Below, piece by piece: positions 16,164 to 24,086 of a stretch of DNA of 64,000 nt (the first letter of the stretch is position 1; each line of letters begins with the position of its first letter). The notes under the pieces were generated by a model. The model made no database searches. It worked only from the letters and a program-made list of their open reading frames with translations, and was not told the DNA's origin. Source of the DNA: Nocardioides abyssi (GTDB taxonomy: Bacteria; Actinomycetota; Actinomycetes; Propionibacteriales; Nocardioidaceae); NCBI RefSeq assembly GCF_030412915.1, contig NZ_JAUHJR010000004.1, positions 248,001 through 312,000 on the forward strand. The letters are read 5' to 3'. Made by a program: the position numbers and the translations under genes.

Positions 16164-16943
16164 ATGGCAGGACGCATCCAGGACCGGGTCGCGGTCGTCA
16201 CCGGCGGTTGCTCGGGCATCGGCCTGGCGACCGTGCAGCGCTTCACCGAGGAGGGCGCCAAGGTCGTCATCGGTGACATCGACGACGAGCGCGGCCACCA
16301 GCTGGTCGGCCAGCTCGGCGGCACCGACGTGGCGACGTACGTCCACGTCGACGTCACCGACAAGGAGCAGGTCGACGCGCTGTTCAAGACCGCCAAGGAC
16401 ACCTACGGCTCGGTCGACATCGCGTTCAACAACGCCGGCATCAGCCCGCCGGAGGACGACTCGATCCTCGACACCGACCTCGACGCCTGGCGCAAGGTGC
16501 AGGAGGTCAACCTGACCAGCGTCTACCTGTGCTGCAAGGCGGCGCTGCCCTACATGCTCGAGCAGGGTAAGGGGTCGATCATCAACACCGCGTCGTTCGT
16601 CGCGGTGATGGGTGCGGCGACCTCGCAGATCTCCTACTCCGCCTCCAAGGGCGGCGTGCTGTCGATGACCCGCGAGCTCGGCGTGCAGTTCGCCCGGCAG
16701 GGGGTGCGGGTCAACGCGCTGTGCCCGGGGCCGGTCAACACCCCGCTGCTGCAGGAGCTGTTCGCCAGCGACCCCGAGCGGGCCGCGCGGCGGCTCGTGC
16801 ACGTCCCGATGGGCCGCTTCGGCGAGCCCGAGGAGATGGCGTCGGCGGTGCTGTTCCTGGCCTCGGACGACTCGTCGTTCATGACCGCCAACACCTTCCT
16901 GGTCGACGGCGGCATCTCGGGCGCCTACGTCACCCCGCTGTGA
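16164..16943 (+). CDS. Short-chain dehydrogenase/reductase
   Basis: A 259-residue classical SDR. TGGCSGIG near residue 13 binds the dinucleotide, an acidic residue in GDIDDERG after strand 2 points to NAD+, NNAGIS is the structural motif, and YSASKGG gives the catalytic Tyr158/Lys162 pair. It is placed between the aldehyde dehydrogenase and the PuuD-like hydrolase. A gamma-glutamyl amino alcohol needs an alcohol dehydrogenase to become an aldehyde, so this SDR is the likely step. That is why an amino-alcohol substrate is preferred over a diamine, which would need an amine oxidase. The substrate is inference; the family is certain. Confidence 0.88.
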   Translation: MAGRIQDRVAVVTGGCSGIGLATVQRFTEEGAKVVIGDIDDERGHQLVGQLGGTDVATYVHVDVTDKEQVDALFKTAKDTYGSVDIAFNNAGISPPEDDSILDTDLDAWRKVQEVNLTSVYLCCKAALPYMLEQGKGSIINTASFVAVMGAATSQISYSASKGGVLSMTRELGVQFARQGVRVNALCPGPVNTPLLQELFASDPERAARRLVHVPMGRFGEPEEMASAVLFLASDDSSFMTANTFLVDGGISGAYVTPL

Positions 16944-16953
16944 GCGTGCCCCG

Positions 16954-17673
16954 GTGACGGCTCCGCTGATCGGGCTGACGACCTACCGCGAGCAGGCGCG
17001 CTGGGGCGTGTGGGACCAGCGCGCCGACGTGCTGCCGACGCAGTACGCCGCCGCCGTCGAGGCGACCGGTGGGGTGCCCGTGCTGCTGCCGCCCGTCGAG
17101 CAGGTCGGTGCCGCGGACGCGGTCGTCCGCCGGCTCGACGGGCTGGTGGTCAGCGGCGGGGCCGACGTCGACCCGGGCCGCTACGACGCCGAGGCGCACC
17201 CGCGCACGGCCGGTTGGCGCCCGGACCGTGACGCGTGGGAGCTCGCGCTGCTCGACGCGGCCGCGGCGGCCGGGCTGCCCGTGCTGGGCGTGTGCCGCGG
17301 CATGCAGCTGATGGCCGTCCACGCCGGCGGCGCGCTCGACCAGCACACCCCGGACGTGGTGGGCCACGAGCAGCACTCCCCCGGCGGCGACGCGTACGGC
17401 CGGGTGGCGGTCCGCACGGAGCCCGGCACGCTGGTGGCCGGGCTGGTCGGCGAGACGCTCGAGGTCAGCTGCCATCACCACCAGTCGGTCGCCACGCACC
17501 CGGGCTGGGTCGCGGCCGCCCGCGCCGACGACGGCACGCTGGAGGCGATGGAGGTCCCGGGCGACCGGTTCTGCGTCGCGGTGCAGTGGCACCCCGAGAC
17601 CGCCGCCGACGTCGGTCTGCTGGCCGGTCTGGTCCGAGCCGCCGCCTCCTACGCGCCGAGTCGCCACTTCTGA
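16954..17673 (+). CDS. PuuD-like gamma-glutamyl amide hydrolase (class I glutamine amidotransferase, peptidase C26)
   Basis: A 239-residue class-I GATase-fold hydrolase. GVCRGMQLM contains the nucleophile Cys114, and QWHPE near the end gives His213 and Glu215, completing the triad. SGGADVDPGRY and EVSCHHHQSV match the C26 family (PuuD, gamma-glutamyl hydrolase). It would release glutamate and the oxidised product (glycine if the substrate was ethanolamine). The GTG start is 10 bases after the SDR stop, so it is the last gene of the catabolic operon. The final codons (PSRHF) are already the first unit of the 22-bp repeat array that follows. Confidence 0.85.
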   Translation: MTAPLIGLTTYREQARWGVWDQRADVLPTQYAAAVEATGGVPVLLPPVEQVGAADAVVRRLDGLVVSGGADVDPGRYDAEAHPRTAGWRPDRDAWELALLDAAAAAGLPVLGVCRGMQLMAVHAGGALDQHTPDVVGHEQHSPGGDAYGRVAVRTEPGTLVAGLVGETLEVSCHHHQSVATHPGWVAAARADDGTLEAMEVPGDRFCVAVQWHPETAADVGLLAGLVRAAASYAPSRHF

Positions 17674-17897
17674 CTGGCCGAATCGCCACCTCTGGCCTGC
17701 CGAATCGCCACCTCTGGCTGGCCGAGTCGCCACTCCCGGCTGGCCGAGTCGCCACTCCCGGCTGGCCGAGTCGCCACTCCCGGCTGGCCGGGTCGCCACT
17801 TCCGACGCCGCGACTGACCATTCGGTACGCCGAAGTGGCGATTCGGCGGGCAGGAAGTGGCGATTCGGCGGGCGAGAAGTGGCAACTCGGCAGGAGG
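17655..17897. repeat. 22-bp tandem repeat array with inverted copies
   Basis: Seven direct units start at 17655, 17677, 17699, 17721, 17743, 17765 and 17787, each close to GCCGAGTCGCCACTCCCGGC plus TG. After a ~23-base spacer, three inverted units start at 17832, 17854 and 17876 (GAAGTGGCGATTCGGCGGGC-type), also at 22-base spacing. The shared core is GCCGAATCGCCAC, read as GTGGCGATTCGGC on the other side. The array can fold into alternative stems. It occupies nearly the whole 245-base gap between the convergent puuD-like and nitroreductase genes, so transcription termination is a plausible role. The first unit overlaps the end of the hydrolase CDS. Confidence 0.85.
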
Positions 17898-17918
17898 GCG
17901 GGTCGGGGGGAAGGCGGC

Positions 17919-18578
17919 TCAGAGCGGGTCGCCGTCGAAGCGCTCCCGCACGGCGAGCTCCTCGACGGGCAGCCGCTTCAGGCGGGTCAGCTGCTTGACG
18001 GGTCGGCCGAGCGGGACGACCGCGGCGACGGCGTACGTCTCCGGCACGCCGAGGAGCTCCTTGACCTGCGGCTCCATCGCGGTGGCCATGGTGGTGATCG
18101 TGCCGCCGTACCCATCGGCGCGGGCGGCGAGCAGCACGTTCCACACCAGCGGGTAGACCGAGGCGCCGCCGACGATGCCGACCCGGTCGAGGTCCTGGTC
18201 CATCGCGGCGACCACGGCGAGGTCGACGACGAAGACGAGCACCACCGGCGCCCGGAGCACCGGCTCGGTGAACGACGCCGGCACCGTCGTGGCCGCGATC
18301 TCCTCGGGCGACGGGCCCGGCGGCGAGACCGGGTTCCACGGGCTCTCGCCGGCCTTGGACTGCGCGACGTAGCGCCGCACCGCCGGCTCGTTGAGCGCGG
18401 CCAGCCGCTCGCGCGTCGCGCGGTCGCGGACGACGACGACCCGGGTGCCCTGCCGGTTGCCGCCGCTGGGGGCGAAGCGCGCGTCGTCGAGGATGCGCCG
18501 CAGCACCTCGTCGGGCAGCGGGTCGTCGGTGAACTCCCGCACCGCGGCCGTCGTGCGCATCACCTCGGAGAGCTCCAT
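17919..18578 (-). CDS. Nitroreductase-family flavoprotein
   Basis: A 219-residue nitroreductase-like protein. TTAAVREFTDDPLPDEVLRR opens the FMN-binding fold, ARFAPSGGNRQGTRVVVV is the SGGN(R/M)Q flavin loop, and DGYGGTITTMATAMEPQVKELLGVPE with VPLGRP close it. The family uses NAD(P)H to reduce nitro compounds, quinones or other acceptors. The substrate here is unknown. The start ATG at 18578 leaves 49 bases to the divergent GDPD gene. Codon use and length are ordinary. Confidence 0.88.
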   Translation of the reverse strand: MELSEVMRTTAAVREFTDDPLPDEVLRRILDDARFAPSGGNRQGTRVVVVRDRATRERLAALNEPAVRRYVAQSKAGESPWNPVSPPGPSPEEIAATTVPASFTEPVLRAPVVLVFVVDLAVVAAMDQDLDRVGIVGGASVYPLVWNVLLAARADGYGGTITTMATAMEPQVKELLGVPETYAVAAVVPLGRPVKQLTRLKRLPVEELAVRERFDGDPL

Positions 18579-18627
18579 GGCGTCACCGTGCCACGCGGTC
18601 CGAAACGCCACGCGCGAGGATGGGCCC

Positions 18628-19371
18628 GTGCGCCACGACCCGGTCCAGCTCAGCGCCCACCGCTGCCTCACCCGCGCCGCCGTCGACCGGGCGCTGTCCC
18701 TGGACGTCGACTTCGTCGAGTTCGACGTCGAGCGGTGCGGCGACGGCTCGCTGGTGGTCTTCCACGACTCGGTCGTCGAGCTCGCCGGCGAGGACGTGCC
18801 GCTCGCGTCGCTGACGGTCGAGGAGCTGCGGGCGGTGGTGCCGGACCTGATGACCTACGACGAGGTGCTCGACGCGCTCGCCGGGCGCCGCAAGGCCCAC
18901 CTGGACCTCAAGTTCGTCGGGTCCTGCGCCGAGGCCACCGCGCTGGCGGTCGAGCGGCTCGGCGGCGACAACCTGATCGTCACCACCCTCGACGACGCCT
19001 CGGTGCGGGAGGTCCGCGACTGGGCCGAGGCGCACGGGCTGCCCGACCTGCTCGTCGGCCTGTCGCTGGGCCGCAAGGTCACCGGCTTCCCTGTCTGGCG
19101 CCAGCTGCGCGTGCGGGCCTCCGAGGTGTGGCCGCACCTGCGCTACCGCCAGTCCCGCGCCAACCTCGTCGTCGCCCACCACTGGCTGGCCCGCGCCGGG
19201 CTGGCCGGCTTCGCCCGGCGGCGCCGGATGCCGCTGCTCGTGTGGACGATCGACACCCCCGGCTCGCTGCGCCACTGGCTGCGGCCCGGCCGGGCCTGGC
19301 TGGTGACCACCAACCGCCCGCAGGAGGCCCTGGCGATCCGCGGACGGCGTACGGGCAGAATCCGGGCATGA
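18628..19371 (+). CDS. Glycerophosphodiester phosphodiesterase-like protein (divergent N terminus)
   Basis: A 247-residue GDPD-family TIM barrel. SAHRCLTRAAVDRALSLD replaces the usual AHRG...PENT opening: the His-Arg pair is kept, Gly is Cys, and the ENT loop is missing. The metal ligands in VEFDVERCGDGSLVVFHD are intact. Later blocks KAHLDLKFVG, VTTLDDASVREVRDW and LLVWTIDTPGSLRHWLRPG fit the family. It should hydrolyse a glycerophosphodiester to an alcohol and glycerol-3-phosphate. The shortened loop may change specificity. The stop overlaps the alpha/beta hydrolase start (ATGA). There is no signal peptide, so it is cytosolic. Confidence 0.75.
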   Translation: MRHDPVQLSAHRCLTRAAVDRALSLDVDFVEFDVERCGDGSLVVFHDSVVELAGEDVPLASLTVEELRAVVPDLMTYDEVLDALAGRRKAHLDLKFVGSCAEATALAVERLGGDNLIVTTLDDASVREVRDWAEAHGLPDLLVGLSLGRKVTGFPVWRQLRVRASEVWPHLRYRQSRANLVVAHHWLARAGLAGFARRRRMPLLVWTIDTPGSLRHWLRPGRAWLVTTNRPQEALAIRGRRTGRIRA

Positions 19372-20315
19372 GCACGACCCCCGACGTCCTGGGCGAGCCC
19401 TACCTGGCCGAGGAGATCGTCCTCCCCGACGACGAGGAAGGCCCGGTCGTCGCGACGCTCGTGCAGCGGCGGGCCGCGGCCCCGACGCGGCGGGCGGTGC
19501 TCCACGTCCACGGGTTCGCCGACTACTTCTTCCAGACCGGGTACGCCGAGTGGTGGACCGAGCGCGGCTACGACTTCTACGCCCTGGACCTGCGCAAGTA
19601 CGGCCGGTCCCTGCGGCCCCACCAGACCCCCAACTACGTCGCCGACCTGGCGGAGTACGCCGCCGAGCTCGACGCCGCCTGGGCGCTCGTCACCGGCCGC
19701 GACGGCCACGACCACGTCGTGCTGACCGGCCACTCCACCGGCGGGCTGACCATCGCGTTGTGGGCCGACTCCCGCAGGCCGGCCGGGCTCGCCGGCATGG
19801 TGCTCAACTCACCATGGTTCGACATGCAGGGCAGCGTCCTGCTGCGCACCCTCGGCACCGTCGTCGTCGACCAGGTCGGCCGCCGCGCCCCCATGCGCGC
19901 GCTGCCGCGGTCGGTCAGCGGCTTCTACGCCCGCAGCCTGCACCGCGACCACGAGGGCGAGTGGGACTTCGACCTGGCCTGGAAGCCGATCGAGTCCTTC
20001 GCGGTGCACGCCGGCTGGCTGCGCGCCGTGCGCCGCGGCCACGCCCGCCTGCACGCCGGCCTCGCCGTGCCCTGCCCGGTGCTCGTGCTCTCCTCCGGCG
20101 CCAGCACGCGGCCGAGCGCCATGGACGACGACGTCCACCGCCACGACATCGTGCTCGAGGTCCCGCAGATCCGCCGGTGGGCCACCGCGGTCGGGCCGCA
20201 CGTCACCTACGTCGCGGTGCCCGACGCCCGGCACGACGTCGTGCTGTCCCTGCCCGCGCCGCGCGCCGCGGCGTACGACGCCATCGAGCGGTGGCACCGG
20301 GCCTGGGTCGACTGA
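19368..20315 (+). CDS. Alpha/beta hydrolase (monoacylglycerol lipase/lysophospholipase-like)
   Basis: A 315-residue alpha/beta hydrolase. VLHVHGFADYFFQTGYAEWW holds the oxyanion-hole HG, VVLTGHSTGGLTIALWAD is the nucleophile elbow (GHSTG, Ser), and VPDARHDVVLSL supplies the catalytic His. The pattern fits lysophospholipase/monoacylglycerol lipase relatives (Hydrolase_4). It overlaps the GDPD gene by 4 bases, so a coupled lipid-breakdown role (deacylation and head-group release) is plausible. The ATG at 19368 was chosen at that overlap; a long upstream open frame is only the shadow of the preceding genes. Confidence 0.85.
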   Translation: MSTTPDVLGEPYLAEEIVLPDDEEGPVVATLVQRRAAAPTRRAVLHVHGFADYFFQTGYAEWWTERGYDFYALDLRKYGRSLRPHQTPNYVADLAEYAAELDAAWALVTGRDGHDHVVLTGHSTGGLTIALWADSRRPAGLAGMVLNSPWFDMQGSVLLRTLGTVVVDQVGRRAPMRALPRSVSGFYARSLHRDHEGEWDFDLAWKPIESFAVHAGWLRAVRRGHARLHAGLAVPCPVLVLSSGASTRPSAMDDDVHRHDIVLEVPQIRRWATAVGPHVTYVAVPDARHDVVLSLPAPRAAAYDAIERWHRAWVD

Positions 20316-20364
20316 TCCGGACTCCCCTCCGGGTCGGCCCCGCGCCCCGCTAGTGTCCGGCGGC

Positions 20365-20736
20365 ATGAACCCCGTGACCGGACTCTCCCTGGGCCGCATC
20401 GCCATCGGCGTCACCTCGCTCGCCAACCCGAGCATGGCCGCGCAGCAGATGATGCTGGACCCCCGGACCAACCCGCAGGTGCCCTACGTGACCCGCCTGT
20501 TCGGCACCCGCGAGATCGCCCTGGGCGCCGCCACGCTGCTCGCCTCGGGCAAGGCACGGCGCACGCTCGTGCTGCTCGGCATCCTCGTCGACGTCGCCGA
20601 CGCGGCCACCGGCTACCTCGCCACCAAGGACGGCTCGGCGCCCGCCAAGGCCGGCCAGGCCATGACCGCGGTCGCCTCCGGCGCGGTCGTCGCCGGCCTC
20701 CTCGGCCTGCGCGAGGGGAAGTCCGCGACCGCCTGA
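20365..20736 (+). CDS. Small membrane protein (DUF4267-like)
   Basis: A 123-residue protein with about three hydrophobic segments: LGRIAIGVTSLANP near the N terminus, TREIALGAATLLAS in the middle and AGQAMTAVASGAVVAGLLGL at the end. The layout GRI.IG..sL..P ... tRl.G.Rdi.lG...L resembles DUF4267 proteins of unknown function. The start ATG at 20365 is 8 bases after a TAGTGT box (20351-20356), so it is probably leaderless. It stands alone between the alpha/beta hydrolase and the convergent TauE gene. Confidence 0.65.
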   Translation: MNPVTGLSLGRIAIGVTSLANPSMAAQQMMLDPRTNPQVPYVTRLFGTREIALGAATLLASGKARRTLVLLGILVDVADAATGYLATKDGSAPAKAGQAMTAVASGAVVAGLLGLREGKSATA

Positions 20737-20775
20737 CGCACCCGGCCGGGCTGCGCGGTCCCTCCTCGCGGGCGC

Positions 20776-21537
20776 TCAGAGCGCGAACGAGACCAGCGCG
20801 GCCAGGCCGACCACCACGATCACCGCGCGGAGCACCGTCGGGGGCAGGCGACGACCCACGGTCGCGCCGATCTGGCCCCCGATGACGGCGCCGACGCCGA
20901 TGAGCGCGACGATCCGCCAGTCGACGTCGGCGACGACGACGAAGAGCAGCCCGGCCACGCCGTTGACGGTCGCGGCGAGGATGTTCTTGACCGCGTTCAG
21001 CCGCTGGAGCGACTCCTCCACGCCGATGCCGAGCACGCCCATCAGCAGCACGCCCTGGGCGGCGCCGAAGTAGCCGCCGTACACACCGGTCAACGCGGTC
21101 GCCGGCCAGATCCACCACGGGTCGGGGCGCGTGCCTTCGACCGGGCGCTCCTCGCGCCGGCGGGCGACGGTGCGCGAGACCCGCGGCTGCACCACCACCA
21201 GGACGATGCCGAGGCCGATGAGCACCGGGACGATCGTCTCGAAGGCACCCTCGGGCAGCACGAGCAGCATCACCGCGCCCACCAGGCCGCCGAGCAGCGA
21301 GCCGGTGACCAGGCGCTGCACCCGGGCCCGCTGCCCGGCCAGCTCGCGCCGGTAGCCGATGGCGCCCGAGACCGACCCGGGCACCAGGCCGATGTTGTTC
21401 GAGACGTTCGCTGTCACCGGCGGCACGCCGAAGGCGAGCAACGTCGGGAACGTGATGAGCGTGCCCGACCCGACGACCGTGTTGATGGTGCCGGCCGCGA
21501 CCCCCGCGAGGAGGATCGCCGCGGACTCCAGCAGCAC
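20776..21537 (-). CDS. TauE/SafE-family sulfite/organosulfonate-type exporter
   Basis: A 253-residue membrane protein with about eight helices and the TauE/SafE duplicated architecture: AGTINTVVGSGTLITFPTLLAFGVPPVTANVSN in the first half and GVYGGYFGAAQGVLLMGVLG...LQRLNAVKNILA in the second. Family members move sulfite, sulfoacetate or other small anions, and the substrate is not visible here. It starts exactly after the stop of the SPFH gene (no gap), so it belongs to the NfeD-SPFH-TauE transcript. Confidence 0.88.
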   Translation of the reverse strand: MLLESAAILLAGVAAGTINTVVGSGTLITFPTLLAFGVPPVTANVSNNIGLVPGSVSGAIGYRRELAGQRARVQRLVTGSLLGGLVGAVMLLVLPEGAFETIVPVLIGLGIVLVVVQPRVSRTVARRREERPVEGTRPDPWWIWPATALTGVYGGYFGAAQGVLLMGVLGIGVEESLQRLNAVKNILAATVNGVAGLLFVVVADVDWRIVALIGVGAVIGGQIGATVGRRLPPTVLRAVIVVVGLAALVSFAL

Positions 21538-22734
21538 CTACGAGACCGGAGGTGCTGCGGGGTCCGCCGGCGGCTCCGGGGGTACGTCGACGGGGTCGAT
21601 CGACGGGTCGGTGCCGGCTTCGAGCCCCGTGCCGGCGTTGCTCGCGCTCGCGCTCGCGCTGCTGCTGGACCGCGGCTCGGCGGCGGACGCGGCCTCCCGG
21701 ATCGCGGCCTGCACGGCCTCGTTGGCCTCGCTCAGCTCGCCGTCGTCGCGGTTGGCCCCGCGCGGCAGCTGCGGCTCGGCCGGGCCCATGTCGACGCGGG
21801 TGCGGGGGCCGTCGACCTCCTGCGGGATGCCCTGGAGCTGGCTCATCGTCGACCCGAGGCCCTTGAGCGCCTCGTTGAACTCGCTCGGGATGATCCAGAC
21901 CTTGTTGGCGTCGCCCTCGGCGATCTTCGGCATCATCTGGAGGTACTGGTAGGCCAGCAGCGACTGGTCCGGCTGGCCGTCGTGGATGGCCTGGAAGACC
22001 GTCTGGATCGCCTGGCCCTCACCCTGGGCCCGCAGGATCGCGGCCTCGCGGTCGGCCTGCGCCCGCAGGATCTGCGACTCGCGCTGGCCCTCGGCCTGGA
22101 GGATCGCGGACTGCTTCTGGCCCTCGGCGGTGAGGATGGCCGACTGGCGCTGGCCCTCCGCGGTGAGGATCGCGGCGCGCTTGTCGCGGTCGGCGCGCAT
22201 CTGCTTCTCCATCGTGTCCTTGATGGACGGCGGCGGGTCGATGCTCTTGATCTCGACCCGGCCGACGCGGATGCCCCACTTGCCGGTGGCCTCGTCGAGC
22301 ACGCCGCGCAGGCCGGAGTTGATCGTCTCGCGGCTGGTCAGGGTCTGCTCGAGGTCCATGCCACCGACGATGTTGCGCAGCGTGGTCATCGTGATCTGCT
22401 CGACGGCCTGGATGTAGTTGGCGATCTCGTAGGTCGCCGCGACCGGGTCGATGACCTGGAAGTAGATGACGGTGTCGATCTCGACGGTCAGGTTGTCCTC
22501 GGTGATGACCGAGGACGGCGGGAAGCTGACGACCTGCTCGCGCAGGTCGATCAGGTAGCGGACCTTGTCGATGAACGGCACGACGATGTTCAGGCCGGCG
22601 GGCAGCGTCTGCTTGTACTTGCCGAACCGCTCGACGATGCCGGCGCGCGCCTGCGGCACGATCCGCACCGTCTTGGCCAGCAGCGTGATCACGAAGACCA
22701 GCAGCACGGCCAGCAGGACGAGGACGACGGTCAT
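21538..22734 (-). CDS. SPFH/band 7 stomatin-like membrane scaffold protein
   Basis: A 398-residue SPFH protein. Residues 3-20 are one N-terminal membrane segment, and residues about 22-180 are the band-7 domain (RAGIVERFGKYKQTLPAGLN, then the ITMTTLRNIVGGMDLEQTL block). Residues 188-242 hold five 11-residue repeats, AILTAEGQRQS, AILTAEGQKQS, AILQAEGQRES, QILRAQADREA and AILRAQGEGQA, a long coiled-coil. The tail after ~310 is acidic and Ser/Pro-rich. It probably oligomerises into membrane microdomain cages. NfeD is encoded 10 bases upstream, the classic stomatin operon partner. Confidence 0.92.
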   Translation of the reverse strand: MTVVLVLLAVLLVFVITLLAKTVRIVPQARAGIVERFGKYKQTLPAGLNIVVPFIDKVRYLIDLREQVVSFPPSSVITEDNLTVEIDTVIYFQVIDPVAATYEIANYIQAVEQITMTTLRNIVGGMDLEQTLTSRETINSGLRGVLDEATGKWGIRVGRVEIKSIDPPPSIKDTMEKQMRADRDKRAAILTAEGQRQSAILTAEGQKQSAILQAEGQRESQILRAQADREAAILRAQGEGQAIQTVFQAIHDGQPDQSLLAYQYLQMMPKIAEGDANKVWIIPSEFNEALKGLGSTMSQLQGIPQEVDGPRTRVDMGPAEPQLPRGANRDDGELSEANEAVQAAIREAASAAEPRSSSSASASASNAGTGLEAGTDPSIDPVDVPPEPPADPAAPPVS

Positions 22735-22744
22735 GGGGAGCTCC

Positions 22745-23206
22745 TCAGCTCTCGAGGCGAGGGACGGGGTGGACGTAGGCGGTCGCGCCGCGGATCTGGA
22801 GGATCTCGACGGCCTCGCCGGGCGCGATGGTGACCAGGTCGTCGTACGGCCGGGCGGTCCAGTCCTCGCCCGAGACCCGGATGCGGCCGGGCTCCAGCGC
22901 GCTGACCTCGTGCAGGACGACGCCCTGCTGACCCACGAGCTTGTGGTGGCTCATCTCGAGGTCGGGGCCGCTGTGCAGCCGCTTGACCACCGAGGGGCGC
23001 ACCAGCGCGAGCATCGCGACCGACGCGGCGGCCGCGACGAGGATCTGCACGACCAGCGGGGCGGAGAGCAGGCCGGCGACCATCCCCGCGAACGCGCCGA
23101 CGGCCAGCATCAGCAGGATCAGGTCGAGGCTGAAGAGCTCGGCGACCCCCAGCGTGAACCCGAGCCCGAGCCACACCGCCCAGGCGTTGTCTCCGAGCCA
23201 GTCCAT
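22745..23206 (-). CDS. NfeD-family membrane protein
   Basis: A 153-residue protein with three N-terminal hydrophobic segments (residues about 8-75) and a C-terminal soluble OB-fold domain, with MSHHKLVGQQGVVLHEVSALEPGRIRVSGEDWTARP as the typical NfeD-C stretch. It lacks the ClpP-like protease part of long NfeD forms. It partners the SPFH protein encoded immediately downstream. The ATG at 23206 lies 7 bases after a TAGGGT box (minus strand, 23219-23214), indicating leaderless initiation of the operon. Confidence 0.9.
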   Translation of the reverse strand: MDWLGDNAWAVWLGLGFTLGVAELFSLDLILLMLAVGAFAGMVAGLLSAPLVVQILVAAAASVAMLALVRPSVVKRLHSGPDLEMSHHKLVGQQGVVLHEVSALEPGRIRVSGEDWTARPYDDLVTIAPGEAVEILQIRGATAYVHPVPRLES

Positions 23207-23231
23207 GTCACCGACCCTATCGGTAGGGGTC

Positions 23232-24026
23232 TTAGCGGGCCCGGGTACGCCGCCGGGCGGCCCAGCGTCCGTCCTCGTGGCGGAGCACCAGCGGCATGCC
23301 GAAGGTGGCGGCGAGGTTCTCCTCGGTCAGCACGTGGTCGAGCAGGCCCGCGGCCACGACGGCGCCCTCGCGCAGCAGCATCGCGTGGCTGAAGCCCGGC
23401 GGGATCTCCTCCACGTGGTGGGAGACCAGCACCGTGGCCGGGGAGTCGGGGTCCATCGCGAGCACGCTCAGCGTCGAGACGAGGTCCTCGCGGCCCCCGA
23501 GGTCGAGCCCGGCCGCCGGCTCGTCGAGGAGCAGCAGCTCGGGGTCGGTCATCAGGGCGCGGGCGATCTGCACGCGCTTGCGCTCGCCTTCGCTGAGCGT
23601 CCCGAAGGTGCGGTCGACCAGGTGGTCGGCCCGGACCTCCGCGAGCAGGTCGCGCGCCCGGTCGTGGTCCAGCTCGTCGTAGTCCTCGCGCCAGCGCCCG
23701 ACCACGCCGTACGACGCGGAGACGACGACGTCGTGGACCTTCTCGTGCCGCGGCACCCGCTCGGCGAGGGCCGCGCTGGTCAGGCCGATGCGCGGGCGCA
23801 GCTCGAAGACGTCGACCGTCCCGAGGACCTCCTCGAGGATCCCGGCCACGCCCGTGGTCGGGTGCAGCTGGGCCGCCGCGACCTGGAGCAGCGTGGTCTT
23901 GCCGGCGCCGTTGGGCCCGAGGACCACCCAGCGCTCGTCCTCCTCGACGGTCCACGACACCCGGTCGAGCAGGGTGGCCTGACCCCGGCGGACGGTCACG
24001 TCGGCGAACTCGAGGACTGCGGCCAT
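23232..24026 (-). CDS. Stand-alone ABC ATPase (YlmA/ModF-like)
   Basis: A 264-residue single ABC ATPase. GPNGAGKTT is Walker A, TFGTLSEGERKRVQIARAL contains the signature LSEGE, LLLLDEPAAGLDLGGREDL is Walker B, and VLVSHHVEEIPPGFSHAML is the H-loop. The GERKR signature and HHVEEIP are typical of the YlmA/ModF-like group, which often has no cognate permease nearby. No permease gene is adjacent here. It could energise an unlinked importer or act in regulation. Walker and signature motifs are complete. Confidence 0.88.
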   Translation of the reverse strand: MAAVLEFADVTVRRGQATLLDRVSWTVEEDERWVVLGPNGAGKTTLLQVAAAQLHPTTGVAGILEEVLGTVDVFELRPRIGLTSAALAERVPRHEKVHDVVVSASYGVVGRWREDYDELDHDRARDLLAEVRADHLVDRTFGTLSEGERKRVQIARALMTDPELLLLDEPAAGLDLGGREDLVSTLSVLAMDPDSPATVLVSHHVEEIPPGFSHAMLLREGAVVAAGLLDHVLTEENLAATFGMPLVLRHEDGRWAARRRTRAR

Positions 24027-24086
24027 GGCGTCACCCTAGCGACTGCGCCGACGGCGGCGAGGGGCCCCGTCGTACAGTCTCGGGCC

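Noticed and set aside
17655-17897. CRISPR array
   Set aside because: Units are contiguous at 22 bp without unique spacers, some are inverted, and no cas gene is near.
17235-19367. Open frame upstream of the alpha/beta hydrolase, giving a 1,026-residue reading
   Set aside because: It crosses the tandem repeats and the nitroreductase and GDPD genes in a wrong frame. Only the part from 19368 has homology-like structure.
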